From NCBI GenBank assembly GCA_010027915.1, contig RGUG01000094.1, forward strand, positions 1 through 5,502: 5,502 nt of DNA, given 5' to 3'. The notes under the pieces were generated by a model. It saw only the letters and a program-made list of their open reading frames with translations. It made no database searches and was not told the DNA's origin. The position numbers and the translations under genes are program-made. Origin of the DNA: a bacterium. GTDB taxonomy: Bacteria; Margulisbacteria; Marinamargulisbacteria; SXXA01. How positions within the stretch are numbered: the first letter of the stretch is position 1; every line of letters starts with the position of its first letter. Below, piece after piece: positions 1-5,502 of the stretch.

Positions 1-2
1 CC

Positions 3-416
3 AAAGCCGTATCCCAAACACCAGGTGGGATTGGGTGTACCGATGCCCACCTAGCAGATAGCCATCACCTGCTAAGTGCCGCCATTCAAAACCAGCAGGG
101 GCATTATGTGACCCCCACCCAAGAAACCATTCGATTGGCGGCCATGGATAGTCAATCCCCCGATCAGTTACTCAACACCCAACACCCGGCTGGATACCCC
201 CTCAGCAATGTGGCATGGGCCATTATTCCGTCCCAATTGGAGAAGCGTCTGGGGTATCAAGAATCCAAAACACTCACCCAACTGCTGTGGTGGCTGATTC
301 AAAGTGGGCAAATTGAAGCCGAAAGTATGGGGCTTGCCCCACTCTCACCTACTGTCCTAAAATGGTCCAAACAAGCCCTGTACACCATTCGATATGATGA
401 TGTGATCTTGAGATAA
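3..416 (+). CDS. pstS: PstS-like phosphate ABC transporter substrate-binding protein, C-terminal part
   Basis: This is the 3' end of a gene that begins left of the window; 137 residues are visible. The reading frame is open from base 3, so the GTG at 108 is an internal valine codon and not the start. The fragment follows the C-terminal lobe of PstS, the periplasmic or lipid-anchored protein that hands phosphate to the PstCAB transporter. It shows TPGGIG (fragment residues 6-11, family TPGAIGY), then YVTPTQETI (35-43), then AGYPLSNVAWAIIP (63-76, equivalent to the AYPI-strand-P segment), then LLWWLIQSGQ and the end motif GLAPLSPTVL. The phosphate-contacting S-G-T and arginine region would lie upstream and cannot be checked. 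One oddity is Cys12, where the family usually has Tyr after GGIG. The next gene downstream is metY and not pstC, so this copy closes its run or lies apart from the transporter genes. Family assignment is fairly sure; phosphate specificity is inferred. Confidence 0.82.
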   Translation, partial: KAVSQTPGGIGCTDAHLADSHHLLSAAIQNQQGHYVTPTQETIRLAAMDSQSPDQLLNTQHPAGYPLSNVAWAIIPSQLEKRLGYQESKTLTQLLWWLIQSGQIEAESMGLAPLSPTVLKWSKQALYTIRYDDVILR

Positions 417-427
417 CCCCACACCCG

Positions 428-433
428 AAGGAG
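428..433 (+). promoter_or_regulatory. Shine-Dalgarno sequence of metY
   Basis: AAGGAG lies 7 bases before the ATG at 441 and supports that start. It sits in the 24-base gap (417-440) after the pstS-like stop codon. That gap is too short to hold a separate promoter or a hairpin terminator, which suggests read-through transcription from the upstream gene. Confidence 0.85.
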
Positions 434-440
434 CCCACCC

Positions 441-1730
441 ATGCCATTTGACGATACCATTTTATTACACGGTGGCCATCGCCCCGATGGCGATACAAAC
501 TCACGGGCTGTCCCGATTTATCAGACCACCTCGTATACCTTTCATGACACCGATCATGCCGCCCGCTTATTTGGCCTTCAAGAATTTGGCAACATCTATA
601 CCCGACTGATGAATCCCACCACCGATGTCTTAGAAAAGCGACTCGCCCAATTGGAAGGCGGCGTCGGTGCCTTGGCCTTGGCCTCGGGCCAATCTGCCAT
701 TACTTATGCCATTCTGACCATCGCACAAGCGGGGGACCATGTGGTGTCGTTTTCTAACTTGTATGGTGGCACCCACACCCTGTTTCAGCACACGTTGCCT
801 CGGTTTGGGGTGACGGTTTCAATGGTGCCCACCGGTGATATGGTGGCATTAGAAGCGGCCATCACCCCCCAAACCAAGGCCATTTATGCCGAAAGCTTGG
901 GAAATCCGCAGCTCAATGTCACCGACCTTGAGGCCATTTCAGCCATTGCCCAACGACACCAAATTCCCTTTATTCTTGACAACACCCTCACCCCTTACCT
1001 GCTCAAACCCTTTCAACATGGGGTATCCATTATGGTGTATTCCACGACCAAATACATCTCAGGTCACGGGGTGGCACTGGGAGGTGCCGTGATTGATTCT
1101 GGCACGTTTGATTGGAAAACAAAGAAAAATGGGGTGTATCACTTCCCCCTCATTGCCGATCCAAACCCCAGCTACCATGGCTTGGATATTGTCGAAGCCC
1201 TGGCCCCCATCGGTAATATTGGGTACATCACCAACATGCGTATTTCGTTGTTGCGTGATACGGGGGCTGCCATTTCTCCCTTCAATAGTTTTCTGACCTT
1301 ACAAGGCATGGAAACCTTGCATCTTCGCATGGCCCGTCACGCTGAAAACGCCCTCAAGGTGGCCACCTTTCTTGAACAACACCCCAAAATAAAGTGGGTC
1401 AATTACCCTGGCTTATCCCATCACCCTGACCATCATTTGTGTGGGCGTTACCTGCCCAAAGGCGCCGGTGGGATTGTCGGAATTGGGCTTCATGGTGGAT
1501 TGGAAGCCGGAAAACGATTGGTAAACGGGTTGACACTCTTTTCTCATCTTGCCAATGTGGGGGATGCCAAATCCCTGGTCATTCACCCCGCATCCACCAC
1601 CCATCAACAATTGTCTGAACGTGACCAACGGGCATGTGGGGTATCCCCTGATTATGTGCGATTGTCGGTGGGGATTGAAGCGATTGATGATATTGTATCG
1701 GACTTAGAAACCGCCTTAAAAGGAGTATAA
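441..1730 (+). CDS. metY: O-acetylhomoserine sulfhydrylase (O-acetylhomoserine aminocarboxypropyltransferase)
   Basis: This is a cytoplasmic PLP enzyme of the Cys/Met metabolism (gamma-family) transsulfuration fold. MetY makes homocysteine from O-acetylhomoserine and sulfide, the direct sulfhydrylation route to methionine. At 429 residues it has the usual MetY length, longer than MetB or MetC at about 380-400. Visible signatures: LHGGHRPD (9-16) and AVPIYQTTSYTF (23-34) at the N-terminus; NIYTRLMNPT (51-60), whose Tyr/Arg contact the cofactor phosphate of the partner subunit; ASGQSA (81-86), the phosphate loop; LYGGT (107-111), with the ring-stacking Tyr; D180 in LDNT, which pairs with the pyridine nitrogen; YSTTKYISGHG (200-210), with K204 as the Schiff-base lysine; SPFNSFLTLQGMETL (279-293); and YVRLSVGIE (405-413), with the substrate-carboxylate Arg407. 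The stretch after D180 reads DNT-L-TPYL, one residue shorter than the common DNTFATPYL, probably a subfamily trait. The ATG start has a good Shine-Dalgarno sequence and a family-like N-terminus. An O-acetylhomoserine supplier (metX) is not in the window. A methionine gamma-lyase activity is possible but less likely given the MetY-specific N-terminal and C-terminal motifs. Confidence 0.93.
   Translation: MPFDDTILLHGGHRPDGDTNSRAVPIYQTTSYTFHDTDHAARLFGLQEFGNIYTRLMNPTTDVLEKRLAQLEGGVGALALASGQSAITYAILTIAQAGDHVVSFSNLYGGTHTLFQHTLPRFGVTVSMVPTGDMVALEAAITPQTKAIYAESLGNPQLNVTDLEAISAIAQRHQIPFILDNTLTPYLLKPFQHGVSIMVYSTTKYISGHGVALGGAVIDSGTFDWKTKKNGVYHFPLIADPNPSYHGLDIVEALAPIGNIGYITNMRISLLRDTGAAISPFNSFLTLQGMETLHLRMARHAENALKVATFLEQHPKIKWVNYPGLSHHPDHHLCGRYLPKGAGGIVGIGLHGGLEAGKRLVNGLTLFSHLANVGDAKSLVIHPASTTHQQLSERDQRACGVSPDYVRLSVGIEAIDDIVSDLETALKGV
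1718..1725 (+). promoter_or_regulatory. Shine-Dalgarno sequence of gcvH inside the metY 3' end
   Basis: AAAAGGAG overlaps the last codons of metY (Leu-Lys-Gly-Val) and stands 8 bases before the gcvH ATG at 1734. Because metY ends at 1730, ribosomes finishing metY uncover and sit beside this site, so translational coupling is likely (inference from spacing). Confidence 0.85.
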
Positions 1731-1733
1731 ACC

Positions 1734-2120
1734 ATGATTCCACACCATTTAAAATACACCCAAGAACACGAATGGGTCTTGATTGAAGATGACATCGCCA
1801 CCGTTGGCATCACCCAACATGCCATCCATGAACTGGGTGAAATTGTGTATGTTGACTTGCCCACCGTGGGTTCTGAATACACCCAAATGATGGAGTTTGG
1901 ATCAGTAGAATCAGTCAAAACAGTATCCAGTCTCTATTTGCCATTAAGCGGGGAAATTATCCAAGTGAATACCGAATTAACCGAAAACCCTGGGTTGTTA
2001 AATGATTCCCCATACGTGGATGGATGGATGGTCAAACTACGCATTCAGGACCCAAACGAAACCCATGAATTATTAAGCCCCTCTGAATACAGCCAACAAC
2101 TGGATAGTGCAAGTGATTGA
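1734..2120 (+). CDS. gcvH: Glycine cleavage system H protein (lipoyl carrier)
   Basis: GcvH carries the aminomethyl group on a lipoyl arm between the P, T and L proteins of the cytoplasmic glycine cleavage system, which yields CO2, ammonia and methylene-tetrahydrofolate. The length of 128 residues matches the family (about 125-130). The N-terminal HLKYTQEHEWV (5-15) is the classic start of the fold. VGITQHAIHELGEIVYVDLP (24-43) matches the strand-helix segment. ESVKTVSSLYLPLSGEI (59-75) is the lipoylation hairpin, with K62 (codon 1917-1919) as the attachment site. NDSPYVDGWMVKL (90-102) is the conserved second-half motif, and LLSPSEY (113-119) closes the fold. All expected key residues are present. 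The gene starts 3 bases after metY with a strong Shine-Dalgarno sequence. gcvT, gcvP and lipoate ligase genes are not adjacent, so it belongs to a scattered gcv set or serves as a lipoate-relay carrier. Its stop codon directly abuts the stop codon of the opposing giant gene. Confidence 0.95.
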   Translation: MIPHHLKYTQEHEWVLIEDDIATVGITQHAIHELGEIVYVDLPTVGSEYTQMMEFGSVESVKTVSSLYLPLSGEIIQVNTELTENPGLLNDSPYVDGWMVKLRIQDPNETHELLSPSEYSQQLDSASD

Positions 2121-5100
2121 CTATAGCCGGCGAATGTAGCGGTAGCCTGTGACCGTACTAACCGGACAGGCGGGGGTGGTGCTGGTATTACACTCGGTAT
2201 AAAATTCAGGCAATGCCATACTGGTGGGAATCATAAAAATAAACCCACTGGGTATAAAGGCCGAACCATAAAAGGCAGTGGCCCTGACAGATCCATTCAC
2301 ATCAAGGGTGTATTGTGGATCCGTGGTGCCAATTCCCACTTTGGCATTTTTGATGGTCATGGTCGTCACCCCATTGGACACAAACGATAGACTATCCGTC
2401 GCATCATCCCCCACCCCAAATTCCAAATCATATTGATCCCCACTCACCAACTGGTATTTCATCCACCCTTTTTCAGTGGTACCAATGGCACCTGGTGCTT
2501 GCCATTCCACCATCGGGGTGGTGTCGACTAACTGAAGGGTTTGGGATTGAATGCGACCTTCCACACTCAAGCGTTCCGTGGGAGTGGTGGTCCCGATTCC
2601 GACATTGCCAGACGCCAATATCACCATTTTGGCATCCGATGTCACCAACGCCGTTGTACTACCTTGGTTAAATCGACTTAAGAAATACAAGTTGCCATCC
2701 AAATTGCTATCTTGAACCCCTCTGATTTCAAAATAGGGACCATTAACCGGATGCCGCCATTCCAACCCTGACGTGCTCCCTTGGAGGGTCACAAACGATT
2801 GATTGGTTTGAATGAGATTGGCCGATACCATCCCGGTGACCAACAAATCAGGCACCACCAAGCGTCCCGTTTTGCTCATCAATCCAACGTTAAAGGTCGT
2901 GACGTCCAAGGTATCGATTTCAGCTGTTTTTTTGACATATATGCTATTGGCAACCAATGGATTTGATAGCGTGAGTGATTGCGTGACGGTTAACTGAGTC
3001 ATCACCACCGGACGATTCACCACCAACTCTTGTACGGTTAGGGCACCCTGTACAGTCATGGATTGGGTGACCGTCAATGCCCCCACATTGAGGGCCGTGG
3101 CCGCATTAAGGGTGGTGGTGGTGAGGGCATTAACTTCAATACTGCTGGCTTTGAGTGCGTTGATACTGGCCAACTGACCCACCGTGAGTGCAGTGGGCAC
3201 CACCAACGTGGCGATGGTGGCCGTATTGGCCGATAACCGGTTGGCACTCACGAGATTGGCAACCCCCAATTGGGTGGTAATGTCTAGTTCAGAAAAAGTG
3301 GCCTTGTTGGTCACCGTCAACGACGTGGTGTAAAGGGTGTTAATGGTGGCGGTACCCGCCGTGAATTGGGTCATGGTGGCACGATCGGAAACGGTTAAGG
3401 ATCGGGTCACGGTCAGGTTGCCCATGGTCGCCAGATTGGACACATCCAACCGAGGGGTCGTCAATGTCCCTTTGTTCACAAATGACTGATTGACCATTAA
3501 ATCCCCAATGCTAACCGTCGTGGGTACCGTTAACGATTGGATGGTCATGATGTTACTGCTCACCCGATTAAAGGTCGCATCCCCTGCCGTCAGGCTATTG
3601 GATTGGAGGGTACCCGTGATGACCAATCGTCCCATGGTGCTATCATTGTTAACGGTTAAATAATTGATACTGGCAATACCACTGGCAGATAATAGCCCGG
3701 TCACCGATAAATCCGTCAAGTTGGTCGTGCCGGTCACCGTCAAATTGGTGATAGTCGACTGGTTGGCAATGGTGGCATTGTTGTTCACGACCAGATCCGC
3801 CAAGGTGGTGCTACCCACTACATTGAGGGATTGCATCCGCATATCGGTACCTGTTAGTGACCCAACCGTCGCAGCACCACCCACCGTCAACCCATTCGCA
3901 ATCTGAAGTTGACCCACATTAAGGAGTGAAGTCGCCGATAATGAACCCCTCACAATCAAATGATTTAATTCCGTGATACCCGATACATATAATTTATCAG
4001 GAACCCTTACCACCGGGCTGTTTAACCCACTTGAAACCACCAAATAATTGATGGCAGCCGATTGGTTGACCCTCAGCGATTGACTCACCACCAATTCGGA
4101 TACCGTTAAACGATTGGGAATGGATAGTGATCCAATGTAGGGAACCAAGGTATTCAGTGTCAGTTTATTAAGCGTCATGTTGTTAATACTGGCCGACTGT
4201 TGAACCCACAATGAGTTGGGAATCACCAACGTGTTAATCGTCGCCGCTTGCGGCACCACCAATTGATTCAATGTCGCTTTACCATTCACGACCAAATCAC
4301 GGGTCACCCATAACTCTCCGATTGTAAAAGACCCCATTACCTTTAAGGCAGTCACATCCAGTCGATTCATGGTGGCCGTCCCCGATACCATCAACTCATT
4401 CACACTGGTGCTCCCCACCACCTGCAATTGATTCAGGGTGGCCACCCCACTGACCATCAGATCACGGGTCACCACCAATGTATTGATGGTCACCCGCTGT
4501 CCCAATACCCTAAGACTACCCACATCCAATTGATTCATCGTGGCGGTATCTGACACCGTGAGGGTATTCAAGCTCGCAATGCCACTAACCAAGAGCGAAC
4601 GGGTCACCACCAAGGTGTTAATCGTCGCCCGCTGTGAGACCCACAACTGATTAACGGTTACTTGGGAGCCCAATACCCGCAGCGTCGTCACATCCAATTG
4701 ATTCATCGTGGCAGTGCCCGTGATGGTGAGGTGGTTGACACTGACAATCCCCAACACGATGAAATCCCGCGTCACCACCAAGGTGTTAATCGTCGCCACT
4801 TGTGGCACCACCAATTGGCGGATTGTTGCCAACCCCTCTTGAATGAGCATGGAACGGGTCACCACCCAATCACCCACCGTACCGGTCCCTAACACCTGCA
4901 ACGTCGTCACATCCAGTTGGTTGGCCGTGGCAGTGCCTGTGATGGCCAGGTTGTTGAGACTCGCCGTCCCACTCACCAGCAAGGATTGCGTCACCACCAA
5001 CGTGTTAATGGTCGCCACTTGCGGCACCACCAATTGATTCAGGGTGACCACCAACCCATTGATCAGCAAGGATCGGGTCACCACCATGTCACCCACCGTA

Positions 5101-5502
5101 CCGGTCCCCATCACCTGCAACGTCGTCACATCCAGTTGATTGGCCGTGGCAGTGCCCGTGATCGCCAGGTTGTTGACACTAACCATCCCCAAGACGATGA
5201 AATCCTGCGTCACCACCAACGTATTGACCGTCGCCACTTGCGGCACCACCAATTGGCGGATCGTCGCCACCCCCTCTTGAATGAGCAAGGATCGGGTGAC
5301 CACCAAGTCACCAAACGTACCGGTCCCTACTACCTGCAAGGTCGTCACATCCAATTGATTGGCCGTGGCAGTGCCCGTGATGGCCAGATTGTTCATGCTC
5401 ACCATTCCACTTACCACCAAGGATTGCGTCACCACCAACGTATTGACCGTCAGAGTCGATTGCAACAACACCAACTGGTTAATCGTCGCCACCCCACTCA
5501 CC
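2121..5502 (-). CDS. Giant repeat-rich surface/fibre-type protein, C-terminal 1126 residues (5' end outside window)
   Basis: The frame is open from the right edge to the TAG at 2123-2121. The first complete codon, GTG at 5501-5499, lies within a repeat and is not a start, so the N-terminus, any signal peptide and the promoter are out of view. Numbering from that codon, residues 1-336 are ordered modular repeats, about 337-899 are divergent copies of the same modules, and about 905-1070 hold two copies of a module ending in VGIGTT-x-P-x(4)-L-x-V-x-G (966-982 and 1054-1070). Residues 1071-1126 form a short tail. The repeat region is rich in Val, Leu, Thr, Ser, Asn and Gln, poor in charged residues and free of cysteine; the only two cysteines are C1104 and C1112. 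Regular L-x-V spacing suggests a beta-solenoid (inference). The closing motifs are known from bacterial surface proteins and phage tail fibres. No S74 chaperone, LPXTG, membrane helix, outer-membrane barrel or obvious sorting domain ends the protein. No phage genes adjoin, so a secreted adhesin or cell-surface fibre is favoured; exact function is unknown. Confidence 0.88.
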   Translation of the reverse strand, partial: VSGVATINQLVLLQSTLTVNTLVVTQSLVVSGMVSMNNLAITGTATANQLDVTTLQVVGTGTFGDLVVTRSLLIQEGVATIRQLVVPQVATVNTLVVTQDFIVLGMVSVNNLAITGTATANQLDVTTLQVMGTGTVGDMVVTRSLLINGLVVTLNQLVVPQVATINTLVVTQSLLVSGTASLNNLAITGTATANQLDVTTLQVLGTGTVGDWVVTRSMLIQEGLATIRQLVVPQVATINTLVVTRDFIVLGIVSVNHLTITGTATMNQLDVTTLRVLGSQVTVNQLWVSQRATINTLVVTRSLLVSGIASLNTLTVSDTATMNQLDVGSLRVLGQRVTINTLVVTRDLMVSGVATLNQLQVVGSTSVNELMVSGTATMNRLDVTALKVMGSFTIGELWVTRDLVVNGKATLNQLVVPQAATINTLVIPNSLWVQQSASINNMTLNKLTLNTLVPYIGSLSIPNRLTVSELVVSQSLRVNQSAAINYLVVSSGLNSPVVRVPDKLYVSGITELNHLIVRGSLSATSLLNVGQLQIANGLTVGGAATVGSLTGTDMRMQSLNVVGSTTLADLVVNNNATIANQSTITNLTVTGTTNLTDLSVTGLLSASGIASINYLTVNNDSTMGRLVITGTLQSNSLTAGDATFNRVSSNIMTIQSLTVPTTVSIGDLMVNQSFVNKGTLTTPRLDVSNLATMGNLTVTRSLTVSDRATMTQFTAGTATINTLYTTSLTVTNKATFSELDITTQLGVANLVSANRLSANTATIATLVVPTALTVGQLASINALKASSIEVNALTTTTLNAATALNVGALTVTQSMTVQGALTVQELVVNRPVVMTQLTVTQSLTLSNPLVANSIYVKKTAEIDTLDVTTFNVGLMSKTGRLVVPDLLVTGMVSANLIQTNQSFVTLQGSTSGLEWRHPVNGPYFEIRGVQDSNLDGNLYFLSRFNQGSTTALVTSDAKMVILASGNVGIGTTTPTERLSVEGRIQSQTLQLVDTTPMVEWQAPGAIGTTEKGWMKYQLVSGDQYDLEFGVGDDATDSLSFVSNGVTTMTIKNAKVGIGTTDPQYTLDVNGSVRATAFYGSAFIPSGFIFMIPTSMALPEFYTECNTSTTPACPVSTVTGYRYIRRL
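2292..2789 (-). repeat. Duplicated C-terminal module ending in VGIGTT
   Basis: Two copies lie in tandem: residues 905-982 (2789-2556) and 988-1070 (2540-2292). Both begin TLQ, reach an aromatic pair (LEW or VEW) eight to nine residues later, pass through a strand-rich segment (YFLSRFNQGSTTALVTSDAK versus LEFGVGDDATDSLSFVSNG), and end NVGIGTTTPTERLSVEG or KVGIGTTDPQYTLDVNG. The closing motif is a familiar element of beta-rich fibre heads in bacterial surface proteins and tail fibres. The two copies are clearly related but well diverged, unlike the fresh repeats at the other end of the gene. Confidence 0.75.
2805..4493 (-). repeat. Divergent continuation of the 11/17-residue modular repeats
   Basis: Residues 337-899 of the visible protein keep the module signature [AS]-[TS]-[IVLM]-N-x-L-x-V but lose the fixed 73-residue order. 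The start is still readable: 17, 11, 11, 16, 17, 11 and 17-residue modules (VTINTLVVTRDLMVSGV through ATINTLVIPNSLWVQQS, residues 337-435). After about residue 440 the copies are individually recognisable (STITNLTVTGT, ASINYLTVNND, ATMGNLTVTRSLTVSDR, ASINALKASSI), with variable spacing and substitutions such as G for N. This stretch is coding throughout; no other gene on either strand is supported within it. Confidence 0.8.
4494..5489 (-). repeat. Tandem array of 73- and 56-residue coding units (219 and 168 bp) with 438-bp higher order
   Basis: Five consecutive in-frame units, read in protein order, occupy 5489-5268 (74 residues), 5267-5049 (73), 5048-4830 (73), 4829-4662 (56) and 4661-4494 (56). 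A full unit is made of modules of 11, 17, 11, 17 and 17 residues, for example ATIRQLVVPQV, ATVNTLVVTQDFIVLGM, VSVNNLAITGT, ATANQLDVTTLQVMGTG and TVGDMVVTRSLLINGLV. The last two units lack the fifth module. The DNA periods are exact: the CAGTGCC element occurs at 4712, 4931, 5150 and 5369, always 219 bases apart; CATCCAAT recurs at 4523 and 4691, 168 apart. Units 1 and 3 share SL-x-VSG in the second module, while units 2 and 4 share DFIVLG and the QEG-x-ATIRQ entry, giving a 438-bp higher-order period. One 71-base stretch compared between units 2 and 4 (from 5198 and 4760 rightwards) differs at 8 positions. The array continues past the right edge. Confidence 0.92.

Noticed and set aside
108..416. 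Separate small gene starting at the GTG at 108
   Set aside because: The same frame is open back to base 3 and encodes PstS-type sequence, including TPGGIG, before the GTG; there is no Shine-Dalgarno sequence in front of it.
1413..1918. Minus-strand open frames over the metY end and gcvH
   Set aside because: They lie entirely opposite strongly conserved metY and gcvH codons and show no recognisable protein features.
1734..2120. Lipoate-binding protein of the sHdr sulfur-oxidation system instead of GcvH
   Set aside because: The neighbouring sulfur gene is biosynthetic (metY), no hdr-like genes are visible, and the length and motifs are those of canonical GcvH.
2145..2171. Hairpin GCCTGT/ACAGGC just after the gcvH stop as a terminator
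   Set aside because: The 6-bp stem can extend by three pairs across a 2-base bulge, but no T-run follows on the + strand and none follows on the - strand. It lies inside codons of the opposing gene, so chance is the simpler explanation.
2781..5037. Open frames on the + strand inside the giant gene (for example 2812-2997, 3664-3906, 4843-5037)
   Set aside because: They are antisense shadows produced by the periodic, stop-poor repeat sequence; they have no Shine-Dalgarno sequences and their translations mirror the repeats without resembling any protein.
2121..5502. Phage tail fibre gene within a prophage
   Set aside because: The VGIGTT motifs would allow it, but no tail, baseplate, integrase or lysis gene is present and the neighbour is a housekeeping gene. 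It remains possible only if the unseen upstream side is phage-like.
2805..5502. Hexapeptide acyltransferase, pentapeptide or ice-binding solenoid repeat
   Set aside because: The [LIV]-G-x(4) hexapeptide pattern, the A-[DN]-L-x-x pattern and regular T-x-T ladders are all absent; the 11/17-residue module with N-x-L-x-V is different.
4494..5502. CRISPR array or non-coding satellite
   Set aside because: The repeats are 168-219 bp, lack spacers, keep one reading frame open throughout, and vary in a way that preserves the protein module pattern.

Overview
This is a bacterial chromosomal window of near-balanced base composition. Three closely packed housekeeping genes run on the + strand. They meet, with no spacer, the end of a very long repetitive surface-type gene on the - strand. 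Nothing here fixes the taxon. The metabolic genes are canonical bacterial families, and the paired VGIGTT-type motifs at the end of the repeat protein occur in surface and fibre proteins of many Gram-negative and candidate phyla as well as in phage tail fibres. No RNA gene, insertion sequence, integrase, CRISPR array or phage structural gene is visible.

Left part (3-2120, + strand): the C-terminal 137 residues of a PstS-like phosphate-binding protein; after a 24-base gap, a complete MetY-type O-acetylhomoserine sulfhydrylase of 429 residues; after a 3-base gap, a complete glycine-cleavage H protein (GcvH, 128 residues) with its lipoyl lysine. Both complete genes have strong Shine-Dalgarno sequences at good spacing, and the one for gcvH lies inside the last codons of metY, so the two are probably translationally coupled. 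The three genes look like one transcription unit or the end of one. They join phosphate uptake, sulfide incorporation into homocysteine/methionine and one-carbon/glycine metabolism. No usual pst or gcv partner gene is inside the window.

Right part (2121-5502, - strand): the last 1126 residues of a giant protein whose beginning lies beyond the right edge. About 900 residues are built from two related modules, 11 and 17 residues long, of the type A-[TS]-[IVLM]-N-x-L-x-V. Nearest the right edge these are organised into near-identical 219-bp (73-residue) units whose sequence alternates over 438 bp. Closer to the C-terminus the order decays into divergent copies. The C-terminus carries a duplicated module of about 80 residues, each copy ending in VGIGTT, then a short tail with the only two cysteines in the visible protein. 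The best reading is a secreted, fibrous, probably beta-solenoid adhesin or stalk protein that is expanding by internal tandem duplication.

The most interesting material is the repeat grammar of this giant gene, its gradient of homogeneity, and its unusual C-terminus.
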